A stretch of 64,000 nucleotides of DNA, taken from the NCBI RefSeq assembly GCF_026343955.1, contig NZ_JAPKNI010000009.1, positions 117,038-181,037 of the forward strand, given 5' to 3'. Position 1 is the stretch's first letter. Each line of letters begins with the position of its first letter. Under the pieces are notes generated by a model. That model was not told the origin of the DNA and searched no databases. It saw nothing but the letters and a program-made list of their open reading frames with translations. This DNA comes from Kaistia defluvii (lineage in GTDB: Bacteria > Pseudomonadota > Alphaproteobacteria > Rhizobiales > Kaistiaceae). The position numbers were made by a program, and so were the translations under genes. Positions 1 through 9,409 of the stretch are shown here, in pieces.

Positions 1-605
1 ACCCGCGCATACCATGCCTTCGCCGCCTCGTCCGCCTCCCATGGCACCTCGCCAAGATAGTCGATGCAGGAGATCTCGGCCGCCGCCGCGAAATCGGCCA
101 GCGTCAGTTCGCGTCCCGCCAGCCAGTTCCGCCGCGCCGCCAGATAGCCGATATACTGGATATGATAGCGCACATTGGCGCGGGCGGCGCGGATCGCCGC
201 CGGATCGGGCGCGGTGTTGCCTTCGCCCTGCTTCATCTGGCGCTTGTAGACCTTCTCATTGATGAGATAGCCGGTCACTTCGCCATGGAGCTTGCCGGAA
301 AACCACTCGACCAGGCGGCGCACCTCGGCGCGATCGGCCGCATGCTCCGGCATCAGCCGGACCTCGCCCATGCGCGCACCCTTTGTCTCGACGAGATATT
401 CGGTGATCACCGATCCGCCGGCCACCACCGTCTCGTTGTCATCGATGAAAACCGGCAGGATTCCAGCCGGATTCAGAGCCAAAAGGGCCGCATTTCGGAC
501 CCAAGGCTTCTCTTCGACGAATTCGACGGCCTCGTCATATTCCGACAGGACCAGTCGGGCATAACGCGAAGCGGCGGAAAAGGGATGATGGTGCAGAAGG
601 GACAT
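1..605 (-). CDS. FzlA-like glutathione S-transferase family protein (partial)
   Basis: The minus-strand reading frame starts at ATG 605 and runs off the left edge after about 201 residues, so the C-terminus is missing. The N-terminus (MSLLHHHPFSAASRYARLVL) and the segment LNPAGILPVFIDDNETVVAG near residues 44-63 match the thioredoxin-like half of the GST fold, with the cis-Pro region at GILPVF. LTLADFAAAAEISCIDYLGE is the conserved N-capping part of the helical domain. In Caulobacter a GST-fold protein of this type, FzlA, binds FtsZ and promotes constriction, and its relatives in Hyphomicrobiales are usually encoded beside uppP, as here. The FzlA assignment rests on context and recalled resemblance. 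An ordinary GST remains possible. Confidence 0.72.
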   Translation of the reverse strand, partial: MSLLHHHPFSAASRYARLVLSEYDEAVEFVEEKPWVRNAALLALNPAGILPVFIDDNETVVAGGSVITEYLVETKGARMGEVRLMPEHAADRAEVRRLVEWFSGKLHGEVTGYLINEKVYKRQMKQGEGNTAPDPAAIRAARANVRYHIQYIGYLAARRNWLAGRELTLADFAAAAEISCIDYLGEVPWEADEAAKAWYAR

Positions 606-760
606 CGTTACGCAGGTCGAGAGGTGAAAATGCGAAGCGATTCTGCGGCGGTGAGTGCAGTTGCGAGAACGGCTCCAGCGCCCGCATATAGGCCGCGATT
701 GTGGCGAGTATCAAGCCGATTCGCCGGTTTCGACCTTCAACGGCATTCGCAGGAGCGATG

Positions 761-1567
761 ATGGATATCCCAGGTTTGCTGGATGCGCTTGTCCTCGGCT
801 TGATCGAGGGCCTTACCGAGTTCATCCCCGTCTCCTCGACAGGACACCTGCTTTTGGCGGGGCATTTCCTCGGCTTTGACAGTCCGGGCCGGGCTTTCGA
901 GGTGCTGATCCAGCTCGGCGCCATCCTCGCCATCCTGACGGTCTATTTCGGCCGGCTGCTGAAGATCGCGCACGACCTGCCCTCGGATCCGCGCACGCGT
1001 CGCTTCGTGCTTGGCATCCTGCTCGCCTTCCTGCCCGCCGCCGTCATCGGCGCCGCCGCGCATGGCTTCATCAAGCAGGTGCTGTTCGAAAGCCCGATGC
1101 TGATCTGCATCATGCTGATCGTCGGTGGCTTCATCCTGCTGATCGTCGACCGGCTCGATCTGAAGCCGCGCTATCACGACGCGATGGATTTCTCGCTCGG
1201 CATGTATTTCGGCATAGGCGTGGCGCAGTGCCTGGCGATGATCCCCGGCGTCTCCCGCTCGGGCTCGTCGGTCGTCGCCGCCATGCTGTTCGGCAGCGAC
1301 AAGCGCGCCGCGGCGGAGTTCTCGTTCTTCCTGGCGATGCCGACCATGGCCGGCGCCTTCGCCTATGATCTCTACAAGACGCACGATCAGATCACGACGG
1401 CCGGCGCCTGGAACATCATCGTCGGCTTCATCGCCGCCTTCATCGCCGGCGTGTTCGTGGTGCGCCGGCTGCTCGATTTCGTCAGCCAACGCGGCTTCGC
1501 GCCCTTCGCCTACTGGCGGATCATCGTCGGCGCCATCGGCCTCGCCGCCGTTCTGACCTTCGGCTGA
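761..1567 (+). CDS. uppP: Undecaprenyl-diphosphatase UppP (BacA)
   Basis: Integral membrane phosphatase that converts undecaprenyl diphosphate to the monophosphate, recycling the lipid carrier of peptidoglycan and other surface polymers. The protein is 268 residues, close to the usual 265-275. The first active-site motif ([17 protein letters not shown]) lies at residues 13-29 and the second (PGVSRSGSS) at 162-170; these carry the conserved Glu, His, Ser and Arg. Several hydrophobic helices follow. Two adjacent ATGs occur at 758 and 761. AGGAG at 751-755 is 5 nt from the second but only 2 nt from the first, so 761 is preferred. It is transcribed away from the GST gene and ends at a strong hairpin. 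Confidence 0.96.
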   Translation: MDIPGLLDALVLGLIEGLTEFIPVSSTGHLLLAGHFLGFDSPGRAFEVLIQLGAILAILTVYFGRLLKIAHDLPSDPRTRRFVLGILLAFLPAAVIGAAAHGFIKQVLFESPMLICIMLIVGGFILLIVDRLDLKPRYHDAMDFSLGMYFGIGVAQCLAMIPGVSRSGSSVVAAMLFGSDKRAAAEFSFFLAMPTMAGAFAYDLYKTHDQITTAGAWNIIVGFIAAFIAGVFVVRRLLDFVSQRGFAPFAYWRIIVGAIGLAAVLTFG

Positions 1568-1592
1568 CCGTCGACCCCGATGCCCATTAAAG

Positions 1593-1627
1593 AGGCCCGC
1601 TTCCATAGCCGGAAGCGGGCCTTTTTC
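1593..1627. terminator. Bidirectional intrinsic terminator between uppP and the NDUFA9-like gene
   Basis: A perfect 12-bp stem (1593-1604 with 1611-1622) encloses a 6-nt loop. It is followed by a T run on the plus strand and preceded by A residues, so it can end transcription from both convergent genes. Confidence 0.9.
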
Positions 1628-1648
1628 ATGTCGGGAAGAATCGGGCGA

Positions 1649-2620
1649 TCAGGCCGTGCGCTTGTGGTCGAACTGACCATGCGGCTTGAAGCGCTGCAGG
1701 TAGGAGGGCAGCACGGCGAGCAGATTGCTCGGATGAATGCCGATGCCGTCCAGCGTGCGGCCCTCGGCCTCGGCGGCCGGCGAGACGACATTGTCCTGCT
1801 TCAGCACGCGAACCTGGTCGACGGTCAGGAGCGGCTTGGGCAGCCACTGCGCCACCGCCGCGCCGTAATGCGCCAGGGTCCAGGGGACCGGGACCAGCAG
1901 CGGCGAACGCTCGATCTCGGTCAGCAGCAGTTCCAGGCACTGGCGGAAGGTCTTCACTTCCGGCCCGCCGAGCTCATAGATAGTACCGCCGGACAACTGG
2001 CCCTCGACGGCGCGCGCGATCGCCTCCGCGACATCGCCGACGAAAACCGGCTGCAGCCGGGTGGCGCCGCCGCCGATCAGCGGCAGGAACGGCGAGATGC
2101 GGGCCATGTCGCCGAAGCGGTTGAAGAACTGGTCTTCCGGCCCGAACACGATCGAGGGACGCAGGATGACGGCTTCCGGCACGGTCTCGAGCACGGCCGC
2201 CTCGCCCAGCGCCTTGGTGCGGGCATAGAGCGATTCCGAATTCGCATCGGCGCCGAGCGCCGACTGGTGCACCAGCGTCTTGATGCCGGCGGCGCGGGCC
2301 GCCTCGGCCACGGCGCGGGCGCCGAAATTATGCAGGACGGAGAAGTTCTGGCGGCCGCTCTCGTTCAGCACGCCGACCAGGTTGACGACCGCGTCGGCGC
2401 CCTCGATGGCGCGGTCGACCGACCAGCGATAGCGCAGATTGGCCTGCACCGGCATGATCTGGCCGACGGAGCCGAGCGGCTGCAGGTGGCCGGCGAGATC
2501 CGGGCGACGCACCGCGACACGGATGCGCCAGCCGCGCTTCGCCAGCGCGCGCACCACATGACGGCCGATGAAGCCAGAGCCGCCGAAAACCGTGACCAGT
2601 TTGTCGGTACCCGTCGCCAT
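1649..2620 (-). CDS. Complex I NDUFA9 subunit family / atypical SDR NAD(P)-binding protein
   Basis: A 323-residue extended-SDR-like protein. The N-terminus carries the Rossmann glycine motif VFGGSGFIGRHVV, and SALGADANSESLYARTKALGE near residues 120-140 contains the Tyr-x-x-x-Lys-like segment. In mitochondria and some alphaproteobacteria such proteins are accessory complex I subunits that bind NADPH and are not thought to be catalytic. No other nuo genes are near, so a role with complex I is inferred from family only. It converges on uppP across a shared terminator and lies downstream of hrcA on the same strand with a 77-nt gap. Confidence 0.85.
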   Translation of the reverse strand: MATGTDKLVTVFGGSGFIGRHVVRALAKRGWRIRVAVRRPDLAGHLQPLGSVGQIMPVQANLRYRWSVDRAIEGADAVVNLVGVLNESGRQNFSVLHNFGARAVAEAARAAGIKTLVHQSALGADANSESLYARTKALGEAAVLETVPEAVILRPSIVFGPEDQFFNRFGDMARISPFLPLIGGGATRLQPVFVGDVAEAIARAVEGQLSGGTIYELGGPEVKTFRQCLELLLTEIERSPLLVPVPWTLAHYGAAVAQWLPKPLLTVDQVRVLKQDNVVSPAAEAEGRTLDGIGIHPSNLLAVLPSYLQRFKPHGQFDHKRTA

Positions 2621-2697
2621 GTTCTCGTCTCCATCTATCTTTGAAGCGTTCTCATATCGGCTCGCCGCGGCGCTGTACAGACGCCAGACGGTCGCGC

Positions 2698-3783
2698 TCA
2701 GCCGATCAGCCGCCCGACCAGCTTCGCCGTGTAATCGACCATCGGCACGATGCGCGCATAATTAAGCCGGGTCGGCCCGATCACGCCCAGCACGCCAACC
2801 ACGCGGCTCTCGGAATCGCGGTAGGGCGATACCACCAGCGACGAGCCCGACAGCGAGAACAGCTTGTTCTCCGAGCCGATGAAGATGCGGACGCCGTCGC
2901 CTGCCTCGGCGCTGCCCAGGAGATGCACCAGCTCGCGCTGCGTCTCGATATCGTCGAACAGCAGGCGGATGCGCTCGAGATCCTCGGCGGCGCGCACGTC
3001 CTCGAGCAGATTGGCCTGGCCGCGGACGATCAGCGTGTCCGGCCGCACGCCGGTCGCCTCGACCCAGCTCGCGAGCCCCGCATCGATCAGGCGCGCGGTC
3101 AGCTGGTCGAGCTCGGCGCGGACCTGCCGCTGCCGCTGGTTCAGCTCGGCGCGGGCTTCCGCCAGGCTGCGGCCGCGCAGATGCGTGTTGAGATAGTTCG
3201 CCGCCTCGACCAGGCTCGACGGCGTCGTGCCGGGGTCGAGGTCGATCAGCCGGTTCTCGACCGAGCCATCCTCGCCGACCAGCACGACCAGCGCCTTGGT
3301 CGGCTCCAGGCGGACGAATTCGATGTGCTTCAGCCGCTGGTCGCTCTTCGAGGCGAGCACGACGCCGGCGCCGCGCGACAGGCCCGACAGCATGCGCCCG
3401 GCCTCGCTCAGGACGCCATCGACCGTGCGGCCGGCGCCGCCGCCGGCGACCCGGCTCTCAATGTCGCGCCGTTCGTCCGAGGTCAGGTCGCCAACTTCGA
3501 GCATCGCGTCGACGAACAGGCGCAGACCGCTTTCCGTCGGCAGCCGTCCGGCCGAAGTATGCGGCGCGTAGATCAGGCCCAGGCCTTCGAGATCGGCCAT
3601 CACATTGCGGACCGAGGCGGGCGACAGCGCCATCGGCAGGATGCGGGCCAGGTTGCGCGAGCCGAGTGGCTCCCCCGTCTCCAGATAGCTGTCGACGATG
3701 CGCTTGAAGATTTCGCGCGAGCGCTGATCGAGCGCGGAAAGCGCCGACGATGCCGTCTCGGTGGCCGTGCGGTCGGCGGGCAA
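2698..3783 (-). CDS. hrcA: Heat-inducible transcription repressor HrcA
   Basis: Repressor that binds CIRCE operators upstream of groESL or dnaK-type operons and loses activity on heat shock. The 361-residue protein begins with a winged-helix segment ([20 protein letters not shown], then [16 protein letters not shown]) followed by the long GAF-like effector domain. The only plausible start is TTG at 3783, preceded by an AGAGAGGA purine run about 9 nt upstream. No CIRCE palindrome is visible in the spacer to rph, so autoregulation through CIRCE is not supported here. Divergent from rph, as in many Hyphomicrobiales. grpE, often next to hrcA, is about 10 kb away in this genome. Confidence 0.95.
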   Translation of the reverse strand: MPADRTATETASSALSALDQRSREIFKRIVDSYLETGEPLGSRNLARILPMALSPASVRNVMADLEGLGLIYAPHTSAGRLPTESGLRLFVDAMLEVGDLTSDERRDIESRVAGGGAGRTVDGVLSEAGRMLSGLSRGAGVVLASKSDQRLKHIEFVRLEPTKALVVLVGEDGSVENRLIDLDPGTTPSSLVEAANYLNTHLRGRSLAEARAELNQRQRQVRAELDQLTARLIDAGLASWVEATGVRPDTLIVRGQANLLEDVRAAEDLERIRLLFDDIETQRELVHLLGSAEAGDGVRIFIGSENKLFSLSGSSLVVSPYRDSESRVVGVLGVIGPTRLNYARIVPMVDYTAKLVGRLIG

Positions 3784-3917
3784 GACGCTGGATCCTCTCT
3801 TCGAAAGCTTCGATCTCTTTGATTAAGTGTCGATTTCGACGCCCGGTTCAAGCAGGGCTTTACGTTTTGAGCCGCCGACCTGTACAAGCGGACCAACGAA
3901 ACAGCCAGGAATATCCC

Positions 3918-4634
3918 ATGCGACCTTCGAAACGCGCCGCGGACGCCCTGCGTGCGGTAACGCTTGAACGCGGCGTTGCCAAGCACGCGGAGGGCTCTTG
4001 CCTGGTCAAGTTCGGCGACACGCACGTGCTTTGCACCGCCAGCCTCGAGGACAAGCCGCCATCCTGGCTGCGCGGGTCCGGCAAGGGCTGGGTCACCGCC
4101 GAATACGGCATGCTGCCGCGCTCGACGGGCGACCGCATGCGCCGCGAGGCCGCGACCGGCAAGCAGTCCGGCCGGACGCAGGAAATCCAGCGCCTGATCG
4201 GCCGCTCGCTGCGCGCCGTCGTCGATCTCGTCCATCTCGGCGAGAAGCAGATCACCATCGATTGCGACGTGCTGCAGGCCGATGGCGGCACCCGCACGGC
4301 CTCGGTCACCGGCGCCTGGGTGGCGCTCTATGATTGCGTCGCCTGGATGAAGTCGCGCGACATGGTCGGCCCGAAGGTGATCCGCGACCACGTCGCCGCC
4401 GTCTCGGTCGGCATGTATCGCGGCACGCCGGTGCTCGACCTCGACTATGCCGAGGATTCGGAAGCCGAGACGGATGCGAACTTCGTCATGACCGGCACCG
4501 GCGGCATCGTCGAGATCCAGGGCACCGCCGAGGGCAAGCCCTTCAACGAAGCCGAGCTGACCGCGATGCTGACGCTTGCCAAGAACGGCATCGTCGACCT
4601 GGTCGAACTGCAGAAGCTGGCCATTTCCGGATGA
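3918..4634 (+). CDS. rph: Ribonuclease PH
   Basis: Phosphate-dependent 3'-5' exoribonuclease that trims tRNA 3' extensions. The 238-residue length is standard. The N-terminus ([19 protein letters not shown]) and the segment [20 protein letters not shown], which carries conserved phosphate- and RNA-binding arginines, are diagnostic. A longer in-frame extension upstream is rejected because ATG 3918 follows CAGGA at normal distance and aligns with the family start. The stop codon overlaps the start of rdgB (ATGA), implying translational coupling. Confidence 0.96.
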   Translation: MRPSKRAADALRAVTLERGVAKHAEGSCLVKFGDTHVLCTASLEDKPPSWLRGSGKGWVTAEYGMLPRSTGDRMRREAATGKQSGRTQEIQRLIGRSLRAVVDLVHLGEKQITIDCDVLQADGGTRTASVTGAWVALYDCVAWMKSRDMVGPKVIRDHVAAVSVGMYRGTPVLDLDYAEDSEAETDANFVMTGTGGIVEIQGTAEGKPFNEAELTAMLTLAKNGIVDLVELQKLAISG

Positions 4635-5281
4635 ACGCGACCTCCCACCGCCTGACCTCCGGCGACACGCTCGTGCTCGCCTCGCATAATGGCGGCAAGC
4701 TGCGTGAGTTCGCCGGGCTGATGGCGCCGTTCGGGCTCAAGGTCGTCTCGGCCGGCGAACTCGGCCTGCCCGTGCCGGACGAGACCGGCACGACGTTCGA
4801 GGAAAACGCAGCGATCAAGGCGCATGCCGCCGCCAGGGCGTCGGGCTTCCCGGCGCTTTCGGACGATTCCGGCCTCTGCGTCGACGCGATCGGCGGCGAT
4901 CCCGGCGTCTATTCGGCCGATTGGGCGGCGCCCGACGGCGATTTCGCCCGCGCCATGCGCAATGTCGAGGAGAAGCTTCAACAGGCCGGCGCCACCACGC
5001 CGGAGAGCCGCACCGGACGCTTCGTCGCCGTGCTCTGCCTCGCCTTCCCGGATGGAACAACGCGCTATTATCGCGGCGAAATCGACGGCACGCTGGTGTG
5101 GCCGCCGCGCGGCGAACTCGGCTTCGGCTACGATCCCGCCTTCCTGCCGGAAGGCCACGAGCGCACCTTCGGCGAGATGGTGGCGGAAGAGAAGCACGGC
5201 TGGTCGGCCGGCCGCACCGATGCGCTGTCGCACCGGGCGCGCGCCTTCGCGAAGTTCGCCGAAGCCGAGCTCGGGGCCTGA
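4631..5281 (+). CDS. rdgB: RdgB/HAM1 family XTP/dITP pyrophosphatase
   Basis: Hydrolyses ITP, dITP and XTP to monophosphates, keeping deaminated purines out of DNA and RNA. In this 216-residue protein, [12 protein letters not shown] near residues 15-26 is the nucleotide-binding loop with the family Lys, and [20 protein letters not shown] near 75-95 contains the catalytic Asp pair. The C-terminal DALSHRARA motif is also typical. It overlaps rph by 4 nt and is followed after 5 nt by hemW, giving a compact rph-rdgB-hemW operon. Confidence 0.95.
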   Translation: MNATSHRLTSGDTLVLASHNGGKLREFAGLMAPFGLKVVSAGELGLPVPDETGTTFEENAAIKAHAAARASGFPALSDDSGLCVDAIGGDPGVYSADWAAPDGDFARAMRNVEEKLQQAGATTPESRTGRFVAVLCLAFPDGTTRYYRGEIDGTLVWPPRGELGFGYDPAFLPEGHERTFGEMVAEEKHGWSAGRTDALSHRARAFAKFAEAELGA

Positions 5282-5286
5282 CATCC

Positions 5287-6444
5287 ATGGCCCCCCCGAT
5301 CGAACCCGGATTTGGCGTCTATGTGCATTGGCCGTTCTGCGCGGCCAAATGCCCCTATTGCGACTTCAACTCGCATGTCCGCCACCAGGGGGTCGATCAG
5401 GAGCGGTTCGCCAAGGCGTTCGTCACCGAGATCAAGACGATGGCGGCCAAGTCCCCCGGCAGGACGGTCGAGTCGATCTTCCTCGGCGGCGGCACACCGT
5501 CGCTGATGGACCCGAAGACGGTCGGCACCATTCTCGACGCCATCGGTGCTGCATGGAACGTCGCGCCGGATGCCGAGATCTCGATGGAGGCCAACCCCTC
5601 CAGCGTCGAGGCGGAACGCTTCCGCGGCTATCGCGCCGCCGGCGTCAACCGCGTCTCGCTCGGCGTGCAGGCGCTGAACGACACAGACCTGAAGGCGCTC
5701 GGCCGTGTGCACAATGTCGAAGAGGCGATGCGCGCCATCGACATCGCCCGCGCCACGTTCCCCCGCCTGTCCTTCGACCTGATCTACGCCCGTCCGGGCC
5801 AGACGCCGGACATGTGGCGGGCCGAGCTGATGCAGGCGCTGGAACGCGCCTCCGACCACATGTCGCTCTACCAGCTCACCATCGAGCCCGGCACGATGTT
5901 CGAGAAGCTCTACCAGGCCGGCAAGCTCGCCATTCCCGACGAGGACACGGCCGCCACCTTGTTCGAGATCACGCAGGAGGTCTGCGACAAGCATGGCCGC
6001 CCGGCCTATGAGATCTCCAACCACGCGGTTCCCGGCGGCGAATGCCGGCACAATCTCGTCTATTGGCGCTATGGCGAATATGCCGGCATCGGTCCCGGCG
6101 CGCATGGCCGGCTGGTCATCGACGGCCAGCGCCACGCCACCGCGACGACGCTGCTGCCGGAAACCTGGCTCGGCCGGGTCGAATCCTGGGGCGACGGCAT
6201 CGAGACCGACGACATCCTGACGCCGGAGGAATCCGGCGACGAGATGCTGCTGATGGGGCTCCGCCTGACCGAGGGCATCGATCTGCGCCGCTACAGGGCG
6301 ATCGCCGGCCGCACGCTCGACCCGCGCCGGCTGGCCGATCTGATCGAGCACGGCATGGTCGAGCAGATCGACGAAAACCGCATCCGCGCCACCCGCTCCG
6401 GCTCCTTCGTGCTGGACGCGGTCGTCGCCGACCTGGCGGCCTGA
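5287..6444 (+). CDS. hemW: Radical SAM heme chaperone HemW
   Basis: A 385-residue radical SAM protein. The [4Fe-4S]-binding CxxxCxxC occurs at Cys18, Cys22 and Cys25 (HWPFCAAKCPYCDFN), followed by FLGGGTPSLM and the SAM-binding region SMEANPSSVE. The C-terminal HemN-like domain is present. HemW binds heme and delivers it to respiratory enzymes; it is not the coproporphyrinogen dehydrogenase HemN, and the CxxxCxxC with Phe next to Asn fits HemW better. ATG 5287 lies 5 nt after rdgB, so it is probably the third gene of that operon. A cluster of palindromes follows the stop. Confidence 0.92.
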   Translation: MAPPIEPGFGVYVHWPFCAAKCPYCDFNSHVRHQGVDQERFAKAFVTEIKTMAAKSPGRTVESIFLGGGTPSLMDPKTVGTILDAIGAAWNVAPDAEISMEANPSSVEAERFRGYRAAGVNRVSLGVQALNDTDLKALGRVHNVEEAMRAIDIARATFPRLSFDLIYARPGQTPDMWRAELMQALERASDHMSLYQLTIEPGTMFEKLYQAGKLAIPDEDTAATLFEITQEVCDKHGRPAYEISNHAVPGGECRHNLVYWRYGEYAGIGPGAHGRLVIDGQRHATATTLLPETWLGRVESWGDGIETDDILTPEESGDEMLLMGLRLTEGIDLRRYRAIAGRTLDPRRLADLIEHGMVEQIDENRIRATRSGSFVLDAVVADLAA

Positions 6445-6448
6445 GATC

Positions 6449-6612
6449 TTTCCTTCACCTCTCCCATGGGGAGAGGTGAAGGAAAGCCCCCCACCCCCGC
6501 CCTCTCCCGCGCGCGGGAGAGGGGGCGCCCGCGCCTGTTCGATCCGCCCGCAGGTATCCTGAAACGCCGGCCGAAAAGCCCTCGCCCGCTGGCGGGAGAG
6601 GGTGGGGTGAGG
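6449..6612. repeat. Palindromic intergenic repeat cluster (family A, copy 1)
   Basis: Three hairpin-forming palindromes lie in tandem downstream of hemW. The first (6449-6485) has a 17-bp perfect stem with loop ATG and contains the core ACCTCTCCC/GGGAGAGGT. The second (6500-6523) is a perfect 24-nt palindrome with CCCTCTCCC arms. The third (about 6580-6605) is imperfect. The same core recurs at 43407-43427, 43506-43526 and 47768-47788, so this is a dispersed family. It may also act as a transcript end for hemW and the convergent lipoprotein gene. Confidence 0.85.
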
Positions 6613-6640
6613 GTCTTGCTTGTCCGCGTCGATGAACCGG

Positions 6641-7864
6641 CTACGTCCCCGTGCGGGCAAAGGTCTGCGGGGCGCGGTCGATCATAACGGGCGTCCCGCC
6701 GCCGAGCTCGTAGACGGCCAGCTGGCGCTGGTTGGTGCCGTCGGGCAGGAAGCGGAAGGCGCCGTCAACGCCGATGAAGCCGTTCGGATTCGCCAGCGTG
6801 TCGGCCGTGAAGCGCCTGTCGCCATAGCGGGCGGCAAGCCCGGCGGCGAGGCTGGTCGCGTCATAGCCGAGCGAAGCGGTGCGCAGCGGCGGCGCGCCAA
6901 ACACGCCCTGATAGCGCACCGCGAAGGCGGCATAGCCGGCGCGGTCGGGCGCCGGATACCAGCCGCCGCGAAGCGTCGGCTCGGCGGCGATGCGTGGATC
7001 GTCCCACTGGCCGGAGCCCAGGAACTTGACCTGCCCCGGCCGGATGCCGCGGGCGGAGAAGATCTGCGCCAGGAACGGCGCGGCGTCGCCGGCGTCCGGC
7101 ATGAACACGGCGTCGACCTGGCCGCTCTGGATCACCGCCGCGATCGCCTCCGCCTTCTGCTGCATGGCGACCCGGTCGAGGCCGTAGCGCTCGATCGTGA
7201 TGATGCGGGCGCCATTGGCGGTGGCGGCGCGCTGGACGGCCGCCTCCATTACCGTGCCATAGCCGTTATCCGGCAGCAGGGCCGCGATGGAGCGTTTTCC
7301 CTGCGAGGCGGCATAGCTGATGATCCGGTCGGCATCGGATTGCGGCAGGAAGCTCAGCAGATAGACGTTGCGGGCCGCGATGCTGGTATCGGTCGAGAAG
7401 GCGACGATCGGTACGCCGGCCGGCCTGGCGACGGAGGCCGCTGCCGCGACGGACTGGGCGAAGAGCGGCCCGATGATCAGTTCGGCGCCCTGCGAGATCG
7501 CCTCGGTCGCCGCCTCGCGCGCGCCTTCCGGCGTGCCGCGATCATCCTTGACCAGGATCTGCAGATTGGCGCCGCCCTGGAATTCGCGCAGCGCCAGATC
7601 GGCGGCATTCTTCAGATTGGCGGCGATGACGCCGGCATTGCCGGTCGCGGAAGACGGCACCAGCAGGGCGACGCGCACCGTGCCCGTGCCGAGCGTCTCG
7701 CCATGGACGGGCTGGTTGCCGGTCGCGGCCGGCGCCAGGCTGGCCGCCGCGCCGGGCCCTCCCACGGTCGAGGCGCAGGCGGCGAGCAGGCCGAGCGCGG
7801 CGACGCAGGAGGCGAACGCCCCTGCCCTGCCCGCATCCCACCGTTCGGAACGGAACCAACCCAC
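6641..7864 (-). CDS. LpoA-like penicillin-binding protein activator (lipoprotein)
   Basis: A 407-residue predicted outer-membrane lipoprotein. With GTG 7864 as start (AGGAGAAGG 7 nt upstream), a hydrophobic signal ends in the lipobox LLAAC, with Cys30 as the lipidation site. The rest is a periplasmic-binding-protein-type fold (RVALLVPSSATGNAGVIAAN near the start of the mature domain, then ILVKDDRGTPEGAREAATEA), as in the C-terminal domain of LpoA and ABC amino-acid-binding proteins. In E. coli LpoA activates PBP1a; here this is by homology only. A longer in-frame extension to 7996 exists but lacks a ribosome site and would bury the signal peptide. Divergent from rsmI. Confidence 0.85.
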   Translation of the reverse strand: MGWFRSERWDAGRAGAFASCVAALGLLAACASTVGGPGAAASLAPAATGNQPVHGETLGTGTVRVALLVPSSATGNAGVIAANLKNAADLALREFQGGANLQILVKDDRGTPEGAREAATEAISQGAELIIGPLFAQSVAAAASVARPAGVPIVAFSTDTSIAARNVYLLSFLPQSDADRIISYAASQGKRSIAALLPDNGYGTVMEAAVQRAATANGARIITIERYGLDRVAMQQKAEAIAAVIQSGQVDAVFMPDAGDAAPFLAQIFSARGIRPGQVKFLGSGQWDDPRIAAEPTLRGGWYPAPDRAGYAAFAVRYQGVFGAPPLRTASLGYDATSLAAGLAARYGDRRFTADTLANPNGFIGVDGAFRFLPDGTNQRQLAVYELGGGTPVMIDRAPQTFARTGT

Positions 7865-7994
7865 ACGCCTTCTCCTGTTCAATCGCAAGATGTAACTGTA
7901 CTGGAAAGCCCATGGTTGTTCAGCGGCAAAGAGCGGCGGTTTCGGTGAATTCAGGTCTGGTGTCACATCTCCACAACGTCGGCGCGGGCGCGTC

Positions 7995-8990
7995 ATGAGC
8001 GCTCCCGCAAGGCCGGTACCGCCGGAAGGCGCCGGCGGCGAGAGCCAGGCCGGCTATCAGATCGACGGCCAGCGCCTGCGCGCGCCGGCGATCGAGCCCG
8101 GCCTCTATATCGTCTCGACGCCGATCGGCAATCTGCGCGACATCACCATCCGCGCGCTGGCGACGCTCGCCGCCGCCGATGTGATCGCCTGCGAGGATAC
8201 GCGCGTCACCCGCGTGCTGACCCGCCACTACGGCATCGAGACCGAGCTCTTCGCCTATCACGAGCACAATGCCGACCGGCAGCGCCCGAAACTGCTGGCG
8301 GCGCTCGCGGCGGGCAAGACGATCGCGCTGGTCAGCGATGCCGGCACGCCTCTGGTTTCCGATCCGGGCTTCCGGCTGGTCGGCGACGTGCTGGGCGCCG
8401 GCCATCGCGTCATCCCGATCCCCGGCGCCTCGGCGCTGCTCACCGCGCTTGTCGCGGCGGCGCTGCCGACCGACACCTTCCTGTTCGCCGGCTTCCTGCC
8501 CAACCGCACCGTCGGCCGCAAGAAGCGGCTCGCGGCGCTGGCCGACGTGCCCGGCACGCTGATCTTCTATGAATCGCCGCACCGGACGGCGGATTCGCTC
8601 GCCGACATGGCGGAAACGCTGGGCGCCGACCGCCCGGCCGTCGTGGCGCGCGAACTGACCAAGACGTTCGAAACCATCCGGCGCGGCACGCTTGGATCGC
8701 TGGCGGAGGCGTTTGGCGGCGAACCATCGCCCAAAGGCGAGATCGTCATCCTGATTGGCCCGCCGGTCGCCAGCGAGCCCGAAGCCGAGGAGATCGACTC
8801 GCTGCTCGCCCGGCTGCTGGAAAATCACCCGCTGAAGGAAGCGGCGGCGCTGGCCGCGACCGCCACCGGCATGCCGAAGCGCGATCTCTACCAGCGCGCG
8901 CTGGAACTGAAGGCGGAAGCCGCCGAGGCCGTGGAAGACGACGAAGACGATCCCGCCGAGATCGTCGACGATGAAGATGGCGCGGCCTGA
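7995..8990 (+). CDS. rsmI: 16S rRNA (cytidine(1402)-2'-O)-methyltransferase RsmI
   Basis: SAM-dependent tetrapyrrole-methylase-fold enzyme that 2'-O-methylates C1402 in the ribosomal P site. The 331-residue protein has VSTPIGNLRDITIRAL near residues 40-55, CEDTRVTRVL, LVSDAGTPLVSDPG near 112-125, and IPGASALLTAL. The C-terminus ends in a long acidic tail (EAVEDDEDDPAEIVDDEDG) beyond the usual fold. Its last 20 nt overlap the start of yraN, an arrangement common in proteobacteria. It heads a probable rsmI-yraN-gshB transcript. Confidence 0.96.
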   Translation: MSAPARPVPPEGAGGESQAGYQIDGQRLRAPAIEPGLYIVSTPIGNLRDITIRALATLAAADVIACEDTRVTRVLTRHYGIETELFAYHEHNADRQRPKLLAALAAGKTIALVSDAGTPLVSDPGFRLVGDVLGAGHRVIPIPGASALLTALVAAALPTDTFLFAGFLPNRTVGRKKRLAALADVPGTLIFYESPHRTADSLADMAETLGADRPAVVARELTKTFETIRRGTLGSLAEAFGGEPSPKGEIVILIGPPVASEPEAEEIDSLLARLLENHPLKEAAALAATATGMPKRDLYQRALELKAEAAEAVEDDEDDPAEIVDDEDGAA

Positions 8991-9345
8991 CCGCCGCGCC
9001 TCGGAACGCCATGGCCGTTTCGCCGAAACGGTCGCAGCACTCTATCTCAACCTGAAGGGCTATCGCACGATCGCGCGGCGCTTCCGCAGCCCGCTTGGCG
9101 AGATCGACCTCGTCATGCAGCGCGGGCGGACACTGGTCTTCGTCGAGGTCAAGGCGCGCCGGACGAAGGACGCGGCCATCCTGGCGATCACGCCGGCGGC
9201 GCGGGGGCGCCTGATCCGGGCGGCGGAGAGCTTCGTCGCCCGCCACCCGCAGGCGGCGGGTCTGACGCTTCGGTTCGACGTCGTCGCCGTCCTGCCGCGC
9301 CGGCTGCCGCACCACATCGTCGACGCTTTTGCTTCCGATCGCTGA
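8971..9345 (+). CDS. YraN family (UPF0102) endonuclease-fold protein
   Basis: A 124-residue member of the UPF0102 family, which has a restriction-endonuclease-like fold. GRFAETVAALYL near residue 15 and GEIDLVMQRGRTLVFVEVKAR near 46-66 hold the E...D...E-x-K pattern of the putative metal site. Function is not firmly established; relatives are linked to DNA processing. ATG 8971 lies inside the end of rsmI in another frame; ATG 8977 is an alternative. The rsmI-yraN-gshB order supports the assignment. Confidence 0.92.
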   Translation: MKMARPDRRASERHGRFAETVAALYLNLKGYRTIARRFRSPLGEIDLVMQRGRTLVFVEVKARRTKDAAILAITPAARGRLIRAAESFVARHPQAAGLTLRFDVVAVLPRRLPHHIVDAFASDR

Positions 9346-9409
9346 CAGCGGCATTGCCATCCGGCCCCGCCACACGACATAAGAGGCCTATTCCGCATTG
9401 GGGGCCTTC

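Noticed and set aside
3784..3917. CIRCE operator sought between hrcA and rph
   Set aside because: No TTAGCACTC-N9-GAGTGCTAA inverted repeat is present, even loosely.
5128..6660. Minus-strand open frame of 510 codons opposite rdgB and hemW
   Set aside because: Shadow of the radical SAM gene; composition is biased and there is no motif.
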